Translations under genes and position numbers: made by a program
DNA from: Mesorhizobium sp. WSM3626
GTDB lineage: Bacteria; Pseudomonadota; Alphaproteobacteria; Rhizobiales; Rhizobiaceae
Assembly: GCF_000513935.1 (NCBI RefSeq)
Contig: NZ_AZUY01000061.1
Coordinates: 1 to 34,306, forward strand
Direction: 5' to 3'
Length of the DNA stretch: 34,306 nt
The notes under the pieces: generated by a model
What the model was told of the DNA's origin: nothing
The model's database searches: none
The model's input: the letters and a program-made list of their open reading frames with translations, nothing else
In this document: in pieces, positions 1 through 8,730 of the stretch
Layout of the letters: the number at the start of each line of letters is the position of its first letter
Numbering within the stretch: the first letter of the stretch is position 1

Positions 1-2
1 TG

Positions 3-272
3 ACCAATGCGCTCAAGCATGCATTTCGCGGGCGCGACAGTGGGACGATCACCCTGCACAGCGTCGTAAACGGGGATGGCTGCCGCGTCGTCGTTGCCGA
101 TGATGGGATCGGGTTGCCGGACGGCGAGAGCTGGCCCAAGCGAGGCAAGCTCGGCGCGCTCATCGCACAGTCGCTGAGCGAGAATGCCAAGGCGGAGTTC
201 CATGTGACCTCCAGCGCTGACGAAGGCACCCGGGTCACAATCGTGTTCAAGCGCTCTGCCGCTGCAGCCTAG
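3..272 (+). CDS. Sensor histidine kinase, C-terminal part (HWE/HisKA_2-like), 5' end outside window
   Basis: Only the last 89 codons are present. The reading frame opens with TNALKHAF, the N-box of the HATPase_c fold in the form typical of HWE/HisKA_2 kinases. It continues with the G1 box DDGIGLP and the final strand EGTRVTIVFKR. The family autophosphorylates a histidine and passes the phosphate to a response regulator. The segment after G1 (KRGKLGALIAQSL) only loosely resembles the usual GLGxxLI motif of the second glycine box, so the ATP lid may be diverged. Input domain and partner regulator lie off the left edge and cannot be judged. A phytochrome- or PAS-linked kinase is possible. Confidence 0.85.
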   Translation, partial: TNALKHAFRGRDSGTITLHSVVNGDGCRVVVADDGIGLPDGESWPKRGKLGALIAQSLSENAKAEFHVTSSADEGTRVTIVFKRSAAAA

Positions 273-711
273 ACTGGATACTGAAATGGCGCTTCACCCA
301 CGCTGGACCGGCCAGCCTGCTGTAATCTATCCGCAGCAAGGTTGCGAGCCGGCGGAAGGCTCGCAACAGGCCTTGGCTTTCCGCTCTTCCTCCGGCCAAC
401 GGTCGCGCGGCTTGCAGCTTGCAGGCCGGGGCGAAAGCTCGACATGCACCGCGCCGTCGACGAGCCGGGGAAGGGCGGCCCGATAAAGCGCGATCGGGCA
501 GTGCCGCGCTGCTCGTCCTGGTGGCGATCACCAGACTGCCGGAGGCGCGCAACGACCGGGTGTGATGTCCGACGGCGATGCCCGCCGGTTCATCCCATTT
601 GGCCGTGCCCTCATCGAGGCATGCGCGCTGTCTCACGACAGCAAGGCCGGTTCAGCCTATTGCGTCCCTGCCAGCAGGTTTGCGCCTGCCGGCATGGAGG
701 ATGAAGCACAA
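273..711. other. Intergenic stretch without a convincing gene
   Basis: About 440 bases separate the kinase stop from the RhtA-like start. Open frames here are short, arginine-rich and overlap each other in several frames, as expected of GC-rich noncoding DNA. The only structure I see is the hairpin at 342-366. No convincing sigma-70 promoter is visible, although the promoter of the downstream exporter must lie here. Confidence 0.6.
342..366. terminator. Perfect 9-bp hairpin downstream of the kinase gene
   Basis: TTGCGAGCC (342-350) and GGCTCGCAA (358-366) pair perfectly around a 7-base loop. The hairpin lies 70 bases after the kinase stop codon. No run of T follows on either strand, so intrinsic termination is only a possibility; it could instead be a processing or structural element. 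Confidence 0.4.
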
Positions 712-1593
712 GTGACATCGATGCCGGTTGCCAGCCGCGAAGCAGCACCCTTGCCGGTCGCGGCACTGATGGGCGCCATGGTGTCGATCCAGATCGGCGC
801 CACCTTCGCCAAGACGCTGTTCCCGGTGATCGGCGCGCAAGGCACGACGACGCTCAGGCTGGTCATCGGCGCGCTGATGCTGATCGCGGTGCTGCGGCCC
901 TGGCAGATGCGGCCCTCGCGCGCCACTCTGCCGTGGCTCGTCGCCTATGGAGTGACGCTGTGCGCGCTCAACCTTCTGTTCTACGCGGCGCTTGCCAGGA
1001 TCCCGCTCGGCGTCGCGGTGGCGCTGGAGTTTTCCGGTCCGCTGCTGGTGGCGACGGTGACCTCGCGGCGGGCCAGCGACTTCGCCTGGATCGCGCTGGC
1101 GGTCGCCGGCATCGTCCTGTTGTCGCCCTTCATCCGTTCGCTGCAGCCGCTTGACCCGACCGGCGTGATGCTGGCGCTGGCCGCCGGCGGGTTCTGGGCG
1201 CTCTATATCGTGCTGGCGCAGAAGGCGGGCGCGGAGCTCGGCACCCGCACGACCGCCTATGGCATGGCCATCGCCGCCGTGCTGGTGCTGCCCTTCGGCG
1301 TGGCGGAGGCAGGATCGGCGCTGCTCGCGCCATCGATCCTGGTCAGCGCGCTGCTCGTCGGCCTGTTTTCCAGCGCGCTGCCGTTCTTCCTGGAAATGGT
1401 GGCGCTGACCCGCATGCCGGCGCGCATCTATGGCACGCTGACCTGCCTGGAACCGGGGCTCGGCGCGCTGGCCGGGTTTTTATTCCTGCGGGAAAGCCTG
1501 ACCATGCCGCAACTGGCCGGCATCGCCGCCGTGATCGTGGCCGCCGCCGGCACCGCGCTGACCTCGAATCCGCCGGTGCCTTCGCCGGAGTAG
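712..1593 (+). CDS. RhtA-like threonine/homoserine exporter (EamA/DMT family)
   Basis: An inner-membrane transporter of about 293 residues with ten hydrophobic segments, arranged as two EamA halves. Stretches resembling E. coli RhtA include MVSIQIGATFAKTLFP, GVAVALEFSGPL and ALPFFLEMVALTRMPAR. RhtA exports threonine and homoserine by proton antiport; the substrate here is inferred. I chose GTG at 712 because GGAGG (696-700) lies 11 bases upstream and the length then equals the family's usual 295. The same frame is open to 562, with an ATG at 694, but that adds a hydrophilic tail with no family counterpart. It converges on the autotransporter gene 44 bases downstream. Its last codons reappear in a remnant at 6351-6422. 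Confidence 0.85.
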   Translation: MTSMPVASREAAPLPVAALMGAMVSIQIGATFAKTLFPVIGAQGTTTLRLVIGALMLIAVLRPWQMRPSRATLPWLVAYGVTLCALNLLFYAALARIPLGVAVALEFSGPLLVATVTSRRASDFAWIALAVAGIVLLSPFIRSLQPLDPTGVMLALAAGGFWALYIVLAQKAGAELGTRTTAYGMAIAAVLVLPFGVAEAGSALLAPSILVSALLVGLFSSALPFFLEMVALTRMPARIYGTLTCLEPGLGALAGFLFLRESLTMPQLAGIAAVIVAAAGTALTSNPPVPSPE

Positions 1594-1637
1594 GGTGGGT
1601 CGAGGAAGGCGCAGGCTCACGCTGCACGGCCGGTTGT

Positions 1638-4600
1638 TCAAAACCGCAGGCCCAGATTGATCTTCGCGCCCTGGTCGACCGTGCCGCCGCCGAACTGCCC
1701 GGTGTAGGACAGGCCAAGCGTCGCATTGGCCGACATGTCGAGGTCGAGGCCGGCCTCGATCACCGCGGCGTCCCTGGCGACAGGCACGCCGGCGATCGTG
1801 AAGGCGTCACCGCCGGTGAAGGCGAAACTGGAGGTCGGGGTGACGTCGCCGAAGGCGTGGCGCCAGCCGAGCATGCCGCGCGCGGTGGCCTCGATGCCGC
1901 CAAGCGTGAAGCCGGTCGAGCCCCGCAGGCCCAGCGTGGCGAAGGTGGCGTTGGTGCTTGCGCCGGTGCTGGTCAAGGCCGCCGCACCGCCCCTTTCGGT
2001 GAAACCGTCGGTATGCAGGCTGACATAAGCGAGATTGGCGAAGGGTTCGAACTTGAAGCGCCCGGCATCAGCCTTGTAAGCGAGTTCGCCGAACACCTGC
2101 GCCGTGCCGGCGTCATAGTCGGCCGACAGTTGATCGGCAAAACCGTTGAAGGCAACCGAGCGTTTTGTCGAGATGCTGTTCCAGCTGTAGGCCGCACCGG
2201 TGCGGAAGGCGATGGCACCCCAATTTGTGCCGCCATAGAGGCCGAGATGGTAGCTGTCGCTCTTGCCGGATGACTGACGCTCATCCACCTCAAAGGAGGA
2301 ATGGCTGTAGCCGCCGATGAGGCCAATGCGCCAGCCGCCGACCAAAGTGTCGGCGCCGGCCAGCAGGCCACCGGTCGAGCGGTCGAAGGCGGCGGCGTTG
2401 CCGTCGGAATCCGTCTTGCCCCAGGAGCCGAAGCCCTGGCCCCAGACCGCGAAGCGGTCGGTATCGGCGGCGACCATTTCGGGCCCGCCTTCGCCATAAG
2501 CCATGACCGGCAACGCTGCCGCACCAATATCGCCGAAGGCGGCGCTGATGCGATTGCTGGCGGCGTCGCGGACGAAGCGGCTGTCCTCGAGCAGCATGCC
2601 CTTGGCCGAGGCGTGAATTTCGCCCGAAAGCTGGTCGAAAGCGTCCTGGGCGGCGGCTTCACTCGGCAGGGCGAAGATGGCATCAAACAGCGGATTGCCG
2701 CTGCCAAGGCTTTCGGCGCCGCCGCCGGTGGCGATCTGATTGGGCGTCAGGCCGACGTCGGCGAAGGCCTTTGCCTGCATCACGTCAAGATAGACATGCG
2801 TCGGGTCGTAACTGGCGAAAAGGCCGCTGAACGGGCCCAGCCCGCTGATCGTGTAGGTGCCGGTGACGCCGGCGTCGGCCTCCAGTACCGTGTAATGCGT
2901 GCCAACCACGTAAGGTGCGGCGTCCGTCTTGACCAGGTCGAGAATGGCGCCGGCGATGGTCGCCGTACCCGTCGTATCAATAAGATCGGACTGGCCGGTC
3001 GAGGTCAGCTCGACTTGGTAGATCGAGCCCGCCGCCTGGTCGAGATTGCCCGCGACATGCAGAGTGCCGATCGAATTGCCCGGCGCGATGATGCCGCCCG
3101 AATGCGCCACGATGGCGCCCACCGTGCCGTTGCCGCCCAGTGTGCCGCCGGCGATGGTCACAAGCGAACTCGCCAGCGACCCGTTCACGGCCAGCCGTCC
3201 GCCGCTCACGTTGGTCGCACCGGTGAAACCGCTCGAATTGGCCGTCAGGTTGGTGTTGCCGGCGATCTGGTTGATCGTGCCGACGCCGCCGATCGCCGCC
3301 GCGAAGGCGTAGTTGGTCTCGGTGTGGTTGAAGTTGATCGCACCCGCGCCCGATCCGAACTGTATGCTCGCCGCATTGAGCGTACCCGCGCCGGTCGCCG
3401 GCGATCCGCTCGCCGCGCCGATGTTGAGCGTGCCCACCGAACCCGCCAGGGCCGCGATGTTGACCACGCCGCCGGCCGACGCCGCGCCGCCATTCGCAAT
3501 CCTCAGCGTGCCTGTGCCACCAACGCCGACATCGAGATCTCCGCTACTGGTCCATGTCGAGCCGGGGCCGCTGACGTTAGCCGTACCGATGGACCCGGTA
3601 TCAAAGCCCAGATAGCCATCGCTGTTGGCGACGTTGCCGCCGTTCGAGATGGTCAATGAGCCCGTACCACGCTGACCGACGAGAAGGAGGTTGCTGCTGG
3701 TCCAGGTTGAGCCCGCGCCGCTGACCATTGCCGTACCCATGGACCCGACCTCAAAGCCCAGATAGCCAGCCGCGCTGGCGACCGTACCGCCGTTTGAGAC
3801 CGCCAGCGTGCCGGTGCCGTTTTCGCCGACATAGAGGGAAGAATTGTCGGTCCAGACCGACCCGGCACCGTCGACCGTCACGGATCCGATGGCGCCCACG
3901 GCAGAGCCTACGGTGCTCACCAGGTTGACGACGCTGCCGCCGTTCGAGATCGTCAACTTGCCCGCACCGGAATTGCCGACGCGCAGGTCCGAGAAGTTGA
4001 TCCAGCTCGAGCCCGGGCCGTCGACCGTGGCGGTGCCCATGGAGCCCGCAGCATTGCCCACATAGCCGATTTGATTGCTGACGGAGCCGCCGTTCAAAAT
4101 GTTCAGTGTGCCAGTGCCGTAATTACCCACAGACAGATCGACACTATTGGTCCAGGTCGAGCCGGCGCCGTCTATTGTTGCCGTGCCGGTCGATCCGACC
4201 AGATCGCCGACATTGCCATCCGTGTTGCTGACCGCGCCGCCATTACTCACAACCAGCGTGCCGGTGCCGAATTCGCCAACATCAAGCCAACTCGACCCGG
4301 TGAATGCCGACCCGGCACCATCGACCGTCATTGCCCCGTGCGAGGCCGCGTCATATCCCAGGCCTGTCTGCACAGCCACGTTGACTTGGCCACCGCCACT
4401 GATGTCCAGCGTGCCGGTGCCGGTGCCGTAATTGCCGACGTACAAGCTGACTGTGTTCCAGACCGAGCCGCCACCATCGACGGCGACATGGCCAACGCCG
4501 CCCGCCAGGCTGCCAACCTCACCATTGCCACTGCTGACCGCGCCGCCATTGGTGATTGTCAGCGTGCCCGTACCCTGGTCGCCGACAATCAGATCCGAAC

Positions 4601-6206
4601 TGTCCGTCCAGGTCGAGCCGGCGCCGTCGACCGTTACAGTGCCGACCGCGGCGGCGCCGCCGCCGATGGTGGCAGCGCCACTGCTGACGGTCCCGCTTTG
4701 CGAGACCTTCAGCTCGCCCGTGCCGAGCCCGCCGACATACAGGTTCCCGCTGCTGCTCCAGGCCGCGCCCGCGCCTCTGACGAACACTGTGCCGGTCGAA
4801 CCCGCCGAGTCGCCAACATAGGCCGAGGCATTGCTGACGACGCCGCCCTCGGTTATCCCCAGGGTGCCGGCGCCGAAATCGCCTACCGCCAGGTTGGAGT
4901 TGATGGTCCAGGTCGAGCCGGTGTTTTCGATAAACACCGTGCCGGTCGAGCCTGCCTTCGCGCCGATAGTCGCCCAGAAGCTACTGACGGCGCCGCCGTG
5001 GGAGATCGCCAGAGTGCCGTTGCCGAAATCGCCCACAGTCAGGTTGGAGCTGTTTGTCCAAGTCGAGCCGGCGCCGTCGACGAGCGCGAGACCGGTCGAG
5101 CCTGCATTGGCGCCGATATCGCCCGCGAAATCACTGACGGCGCCACCGGTTGCGATCATCAAAGTACCGTTGCCGCTATCGCCGACATAGAGGTTCGAGC
5201 TGCTGCTCCAGGTCGAGCCGGCACCGGTGACTGTCACCTGGCCCTGGGAGCCCACGTCATAGCCGGCATAACCCACCGAACTGGTGACCGCGCCGCCATT
5301 CGTGATCGTCAGCGTGCCGAAGCCCGCGTTCCCGACCGCGAGCGCCGCGTTCGCCCAGGCCGAGCCAGCACCGTCGACAGTTGCTGTGCCAATGGAGCCC
5401 GCCAGATTGCCCAGAATGCCGCTCTGATTGCTGACCTTGCCGCCATTCGAGATGTTCAGCGCACCGGTGCCCTGATCGCCGACGAACAGATGGGAAGAAT
5501 TCGTCCATATCGAACCCGCTCCGTCGACCGTCACTGCGCCGGTGGAGCCCGGATGCCAACCTATGGTCCCCATGGCATTGCTGACCACGCCGCCATTGGT
5601 GATGTCCAGCGTGCCGGTGCCAAATCCCGCGATGTAGAGATCCCCACTGTTGGTCCATGTCGAGCCTGGGCCGTCCACCGTTACGGTGCCGGTGCCCAGC
5701 CCATAGCCGACATGACCCACTTTGTCGCTCACAGCGCCGCCGCCGGAGATCGTCAAGGTGCCGGTGCTGCCGGTGCCCAAGGCAAGGAGAAGATCCGAAC
5801 TATTGTTCCAACTGGAGCCTGGTCCAACGACCTTTACAGTGCCGTTCGCGTTCGAAACGTAGCCGAGGAAGCCGGCGGTGTCGGCAAGCGTGCCGCCATT
5901 GGTGATCGTCAGCGAGCCCGAGTAACTCGAAATGGTGCCCATAAACAGATTATGGGCGGCCGCATTCGCCCCATCGACCACGGCCGGGTGCGGGAACACC
6001 GGATCGAGAATGACGTCGTCGCTCGATGTTGGGACAGCGGCGGGGTTCCAGTTTCCGGCGGCGAACCAGTTCGTGGAGGCGGCGCCGGTCCAGACCTCGG
6101 CTGCCGATGCAGGGATCGGCTGGCCAAGGCCGATCAGCGCCGTCGACGTCAGCGCCAGATATTTCAACGCCTGCGCCTTGCGGCCTTCAAATCCATTCTG
6201 CGGCAT
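1638..6206 (-). CDS. Giant repeat autotransporter (type V secretion)
   Basis: A 1522-residue protein. Residues 1-35 form a signal peptide with a hydrophobic core (ALTSTALIGLG) and a likely cleavage after PASA. Residues about 90-930 hold some 16 tandem copies of a 50-residue unit plus a partial one; the consensus elements are GTGTLTISNGGAVSN, AGSTGTVTVDGAGSTWT and SSLxVG. This is a typical beta-helix passenger. A segment with NGSLASSLVTIAGGTLGGNGTVG resembles autotransporter-associated beta strand/PATR repeats. About the last 280 residues, starting near WGQGFGSWGK, form the outer-membrane beta-barrel and end in LGLRF with the required terminal Phe. The role is probably surface display or adhesion. 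The start at 6206 has a GGGG-rich Shine-Dalgarno site. A lipase or protease passenger is unlikely because no catalytic motif is visible. Confidence 0.93.
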   Translation of the reverse strand: MPQNGFEGRKAQALKYLALTSTALIGLGQPIPASAAEVWTGAASTNWFAAGNWNPAAVPTSSDDVILDPVFPHPAVVDGANAAAHNLFMGTISSYSGSLTITNGGTLADTAGFLGYVSNANGTVKVVGPGSSWNNSSDLLLALGTGSTGTLTISGGGAVSDKVGHVGYGLGTGTVTVDGPGSTWTNSGDLYIAGFGTGTLDITNGGVVSNAMGTIGWHPGSTGAVTVDGAGSIWTNSSHLFVGDQGTGALNISNGGKVSNQSGILGNLAGSIGTATVDGAGSAWANAALAVGNAGFGTLTITNGGAVTSSVGYAGYDVGSQGQVTVTGAGSTWSSSSNLYVGDSGNGTLMIATGGAVSDFAGDIGANAGSTGLALVDGAGSTWTNSSNLTVGDFGNGTLAISHGGAVSSFWATIGAKAGSTGTVFIENTGSTWTINSNLAVGDFGAGTLGITEGGVVSNASAYVGDSAGSTGTVFVRGAGAAWSSSGNLYVGGLGTGELKVSQSGTVSSGAATIGGGAAAVGTVTVDGAGSTWTDSSDLIVGDQGTGTLTITNGGAVSSGNGEVGSLAGGVGHVAVDGGGSVWNTVSLYVGNYGTGTGTLDISGGGQVNVAVQTGLGYDAASHGAMTVDGAGSAFTGSSWLDVGEFGTGTLVVSNGGAVSNTDGNVGDLVGSTGTATIDGAGSTWTNSVDLSVGNYGTGTLNILNGGSVSNQIGYVGNAAGSMGTATVDGPGSSWINFSDLRVGNSGAGKLTISNGGSVVNLVSTVGSAVGAIGSVTVDGAGSVWTDNSSLYVGENGTGTLAVSNGGTVASAAGYLGFEVGSMGTAMVSGAGSTWTSSNLLLVGQRGTGSLTISNGGNVANSDGYLGFDTGSIGTANVSGPGSTWTSSGDLDVGVGGTGTLRIANGGAASAGGVVNIAALAGSVGTLNIGAASGSPATGAGTLNAASIQFGSGAGAINFNHTETNYAFAAAIGGVGTINQIAGNTNLTANSSGFTGATNVSGGRLAVNGSLASSLVTIAGGTLGGNGTVGAIVAHSGGIIAPGNSIGTLHVAGNLDQAAGSIYQVELTSTGQSDLIDTTGTATIAGAILDLVKTDAAPYVVGTHYTVLEADAGVTGTYTISGLGPFSGLFASYDPTHVYLDVMQAKAFADVGLTPNQIATGGGAESLGSGNPLFDAIFALPSEAAAQDAFDQLSGEIHASAKGMLLEDSRFVRDAASNRISAAFGDIGAAALPVMAYGEGGPEMVAADTDRFAVWGQGFGSWGKTDSDGNAAAFDRSTGGLLAGADTLVGGWRIGLIGGYSHSSFEVDERQSSGKSDSYHLGLYGGTNWGAIAFRTGAAYSWNSISTKRSVAFNGFADQLSADYDAGTAQVFGELAYKADAGRFKFEPFANLAYVSLHTDGFTERGGAAALTSTGASTNATFATLGLRGSTGFTLGGIEATARGMLGWRHAFGDVTPTSSFAFTGGDAFTIAGVPVARDAAVIEAGLDLDMSANATLGLSYTGQFGGGTVDQGAKINLGLRF
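3480..5930 (-). repeat. Tandem approx. 150-bp repeats in the autotransporter passenger
   Basis: About 16 units of roughly 150 bases (50 codons each) run head to tail and in frame. Units differ at many codons but keep a GxGTLxISNGG...VDGAGSTWT core. Some units deviate: one near the centre has an extra GT pair and AFTGSS in place of TWTNSS, and one lacks the TNS motif (AWANAAL). The divergence suggests old expansion rather than recent slippage. Boundaries are approximate. Confidence 0.85.
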
Positions 6207-6519
6207 TCAATCCCCTGACATAACAGTCGTTTCGCCCTGAGGCTGACATGTCATCGGCGCCCGGCTGTTGTCTTGGGCAAGGCCGCACTGGAATTGGACT
6301 GGAGTGAGGTGCCGTGCCTTTTTCGCGCACTGTGGCGGTTTGGCCTATTGATTGCCGCCTTTATGGTGGCCGCCGCCGGCACGTCACTGACCTCCAAGCC
6401 GCCGGTGCCGTCGCCGGAGTAGGAGAGGCCGTCTCTTCGGTCGTCGCCGATCTCCGACGTCGGCGCCTTCATGGACTTCGCAAGAATACAACCCATATTG
6501 AGTCCATGGAGCTTTGAGC
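6207..6519. other. Intergenic region between divergent autotransporter and nfeD genes
   Basis: This region must contain both divergent promoters, but none is clear. It holds a 10-bp perfect palindrome TGACATGTCA at 6244-6253, near the autotransporter start, which could be an operator. It also holds the RhtA-like remnant at 6351-6422. Confidence 0.5.
6351..6422 (+). pseudogene. Remnant of the 3' end of an RhtA-like gene
   Basis: Read in frame, this stretch gives IAAFMVAAAGTSLTSKPP and then VPSPE and a stop. The exporter at 712-1593 ends IAAVIVAAAGTALTSNPP, VPSPE, stop. At DNA level 6366-6423 matches 1537-1594 at 52 of 58 bases. Upstream of 6351 the frame no longer resembles the transporter, so only the last two dozen codons survive. 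No separate protein is expected. The match is too long and too collinear for chance in my judgement. Confidence 0.75.
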
Positions 6520-7923
6520 GTGACCTTCGCGCGGGTGGCCCTTCTTGCCGCGGCCTTTGTGGTCGCGGCTGTGCTTTCTCCCTTCTCCTCAGCCGGGAGC
6601 GAAAGGGTTGCGCTGAGCGTCGCCATTGACGGCGCCATCGGGCCGGCAAGCAGCAGGCAGCTCAAGGAAGCGCTCGATGCCGCGGCCAGGCGGGACGCGG
6701 CGGTCCTCATCCTGCAGCTCGACACGCCGGGCGGGCTGGTCACCTCGATGCGCGAGATGATCGCCGACATACTGGCGTCGCCGGTGCCTGTCATCGGCTA
6801 TGTCGCGCCGGCCGGCGGCCATGCGGCAAGTGCCGGCACCTATATCCTCTATGCAACCCATGTCGCGGCGATGGCGCCCGGCACCAATCTTGGTGCGGCG
6901 ACGCCGCTGGAGATTGGCGGCATGCCGTCGCTTCCGGGCGGCGACAAGGGCGATCAGAAGGACGTGGGTGACCAGAAGGGCGGGGGCGACCAGAAGGAAG
7001 CCGGCGGGCGGCCGGCGGGCGACGCGATGATGGCCAAGGTGACCAATGACGCGGTCGCCCTGATCCGCTCTCTTGCCGAACTGCGCGGGCGCAACGGCGA
7101 CTGGGGCGAGAAGGCCGTGCGCGAAGCGGCGAGCCTTTCGGCCAATGCGGCATTACAGGAACATGTGATCGATCTCGTCGCCCGCGACACCACCGAGCTG
7201 CTGCAACTGGCCGATGGGCGCACCGTCGATGTGGCGGGCAAGAAAGTAGTGCTGGCGACGAAGGGGCTGCCGGTCGAGACGCTGGAGCCGGGCTGGTTCA
7301 TCCAGCTGCTTTCCGTCATCACCGATCCGAACACCGCGGTCATCCTGATGCTGGTCGGCGTCTATGGCATCGTCTTCGAGTTCACCAGCCCGGGCGCGGT
7401 CGCGCCCGGCGTCATCGGCACCACCTGTCTCGTGCTCGGCCTTTATGCGCTCGATCTCCTGCCGATCAACTATACCGGCCTTGCCCTGATGCTGCTCGGC
7501 GTCGTTTTCCTGATCATCGAGGCCTTCAATCCCACCGTCGTGCTCGGGCTCGGCGGCGTGGCCGCCTTTCTGTTCGGTGCCGCCATGCTGCTGCGGGTCG
7601 AGGGGCCGGGCTTTGCCCTGTCATGGGCCGTCATCGGTCCCGCCGCCGCGCTGACGCTTGGATTGGCGCTGCTGAGCGGCACCTATCTCTGGGCGGCGCG
7701 CCGGAAGCCGCCGCGCGTCGGCGGCGAAGCAATGCGCGGCCAGCCGGCCGAGATCCTCGACTGGCAGGGCGGCGAGGGCCATGTGCTGGCCTTGGGTGAG
7801 CGCTGGCGGGCCAGGGCCGATGAACCCGTCGCGGCCGGCGACAGCGTCGAGGTGACCGGGATCGCCGACCTCGTGCTGACCGTGCGACGGCGCGACGCGG
7901 GAAGGAATGGAGCAAGGCAATGA
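6520..7923 (+). CDS. nfeD: NfeD-family membrane-bound serine protease (ClpP class)
   Basis: About 467 residues. A signal/anchor segment near 5-25 is followed by a ClpP-like protease domain with LQLDTPGG and the nucleophile motif ASAGT (Ser about 104). The dyad lysine is probably in MAKVTNDA (about 173). Four to five membrane segments (about 255-400) and a C-terminal OB-fold NfeD domain follow. Long NfeD proteins partner SPFH proteins in membrane quality control; archaeal 1510-N cleaves the tail of its stomatin. GTG at 6520 is preferred over the TTG at 6514 because GGAG (6508-6511) then sits 8 bases away. Three 18-base in-frame repeats (6949-7002) add a charged Gly-Asp-Gln-Lys loop between Ser and Lys. 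The stop overlaps the slipin start (ATGA). Confidence 0.9.
   Translation: MTFARVALLAAAFVVAAVLSPFSSAGSERVALSVAIDGAIGPASSRQLKEALDAAARRDAAVLILQLDTPGGLVTSMREMIADILASPVPVIGYVAPAGGHAASAGTYILYATHVAAMAPGTNLGAATPLEIGGMPSLPGGDKGDQKDVGDQKGGGDQKEAGGRPAGDAMMAKVTNDAVALIRSLAELRGRNGDWGEKAVREAASLSANAALQEHVIDLVARDTTELLQLADGRTVDVAGKKVVLATKGLPVETLEPGWFIQLLSVITDPNTAVILMLVGVYGIVFEFTSPGAVAPGVIGTTCLVLGLYALDLLPINYTGLALMLLGVVFLIIEAFNPTVVLGLGGVAAFLFGAAMLLRVEGPGFALSWAVIGPAAALTLGLALLSGTYLWAARRKPPRVGGEAMRGQPAEILDWQGGEGHVLALGERWRARADEPVAAGDSVEVTGIADLVLTVRRRDAGRNGARQ
6949..7002 (+). repeat. Three 18-bp in-frame repeats in nfeD
   Basis: Units 6949-6966, 6967-6984 and 6985-7002 encode GDQKDV, GDQKGG and GDQKEA. A partial unit (GDK) precedes them. 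They look like slippage-prone expansion of a surface loop. Confidence 0.8.
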
Positions 7924-8681
7924 ACATCGGTTATGTGGCCTACCTGGTACTTGCGCTTCTTGTGGTCATGTTCCTGTCCGCGGCTATCCGCATCCTCAGG
8001 GAATATCAGCGCGGCGTGGTCTTCACGCTCGGCCGCTTCACCGGGGTCAGGGGACCCGGCCTCATCATTCTGATCCCCTTCGTCCAGCAGATGGTGAAGG
8101 TCGACCTGCGCGTGGTGGTGCAGGACGTGCCGCCGCAGGATGTGATTTCGCGCGACAACGTCTCGGTGAAGGTCAATGCCGTGCTTTATTTCCGCATCGT
8201 CGACGCCGAGCGGGCGGTCATCCAGGTCGAGGACTACATGGCCGCCACCAACCAGCTGGCGCAGACCACGTTGCGATCGGTGCTCGGCAAGCACGAGCTC
8301 GACGAGATGCTGGCCGAGCGCGACAAGCTCAACAGCGACATCCAGGAAATCCTCGACCAGCGCACCGATGCGTGGGGCATCAAGGTGTCCAATGTCGAGA
8401 TCAAGCATGTCGACCTCAACGAGAACATGGTCCGCGCCATCGCCAAACAGGCCGAGGCCGAGCGGCTGCGGCGCGCCAAGGTGATCAATGCCGAAGGCGA
8501 GCAGCAGGCGGCGGCGAAACTGGTCGAGGCGGGCCGCATGCTGGCGGCCGAGCCGCAGGCCATGCAGCTGCGCTATTTCGAGGCCTTGCACGACATCGCC
8601 GGCGAGCGCTCGTCCACGGTGGTGTTCCCGCTGCCGGTGGACTTGCTCAGCCAATTCCTGAAGCACGGGAAGAGCGCGTAA
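7920..8681 (+). CDS. Slipin, stomatin/prohibitin-like SPFH protein
   Basis: 253 residues. An N-terminal hydrophobic segment (residues about 4-24) anchors the protein. An SPFH/Band 7 domain follows (REYQRGVVFTLGRF, GPGLIILIPF, VDLRVVVQDVPPQDVISRDNV). A helical region with NENMVRAIAKQAEAERLRRAKVI, typical of slipins, comes next, and then a short C-terminal tail. SPFH proteins oligomerise into membrane microdomain scaffolds. The start overlaps the nfeD stop by four bases, so the pair is translationally coupled; this partnership is conserved across bacteria and archaea. It is not HflK/HflC, since there is no paired paralogue and NfeD is the neighbour. Confidence 0.93.
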   Translation: MNIGYVAYLVLALLVVMFLSAAIRILREYQRGVVFTLGRFTGVRGPGLIILIPFVQQMVKVDLRVVVQDVPPQDVISRDNVSVKVNAVLYFRIVDAERAVIQVEDYMAATNQLAQTTLRSVLGKHELDEMLAERDKLNSDIQEILDQRTDAWGIKVSNVEIKHVDLNENMVRAIAKQAEAERLRRAKVINAEGEQQAAAKLVEAGRMLAAEPQAMQLRYFEALHDIAGERSSTVVFPLPVDLLSQFLKHGKSA

Positions 8682-8682
8682 T

Positions 8683-8713
8683 TCCCCCACGAGGGGGCGT
8701 CGGCGGCTTCGCC
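8683..8713. repeat. Solitary truncated copy of the GC-rich palindromic repeat
   Basis: Directly after the slipin stop and before the convergent LysR stop. TCCCCCACGAGGGGG followed by TCGGCGGCTTCGCC matches the outer half of the repeat at 25121-25182, with a short deletion between the two parts. The CCCCC/GGGGG stem could also act as a bidirectional terminator. Confidence 0.6.
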
Positions 8714-8730
8714 AGTCCCGCCACTTCACT

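Noticed and set aside
342..704. Short plus-strand open frame in the first intergenic region
   Set aside because: Arg-rich, overlaps other short frames, no Shine-Dalgarno site, and no family likeness.
2301..3659. A 452-codon plus-strand open frame antisense to the autotransporter barrel region
   Set aside because: Same reason: the amino-acid mix is Arg/Ala/Gly-rich without domain features, opposite a clear beta-barrel coding sequence.
3480..5930. Regular repeats considered as a CRISPR array or satellite
   Set aside because: Repeats are about 150 bp, contiguous, in frame and coding; there are no unique spacers.
4071..6218. A 715-codon open frame on the plus strand, antisense to the autotransporter
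   Set aside because: It mirrors the repeat units of the real gene, has no ribosome site or recognisable domain, and results from GC-rich codon bias in tandem repeats. The minus-strand protein has a signal peptide, repeats and barrel.
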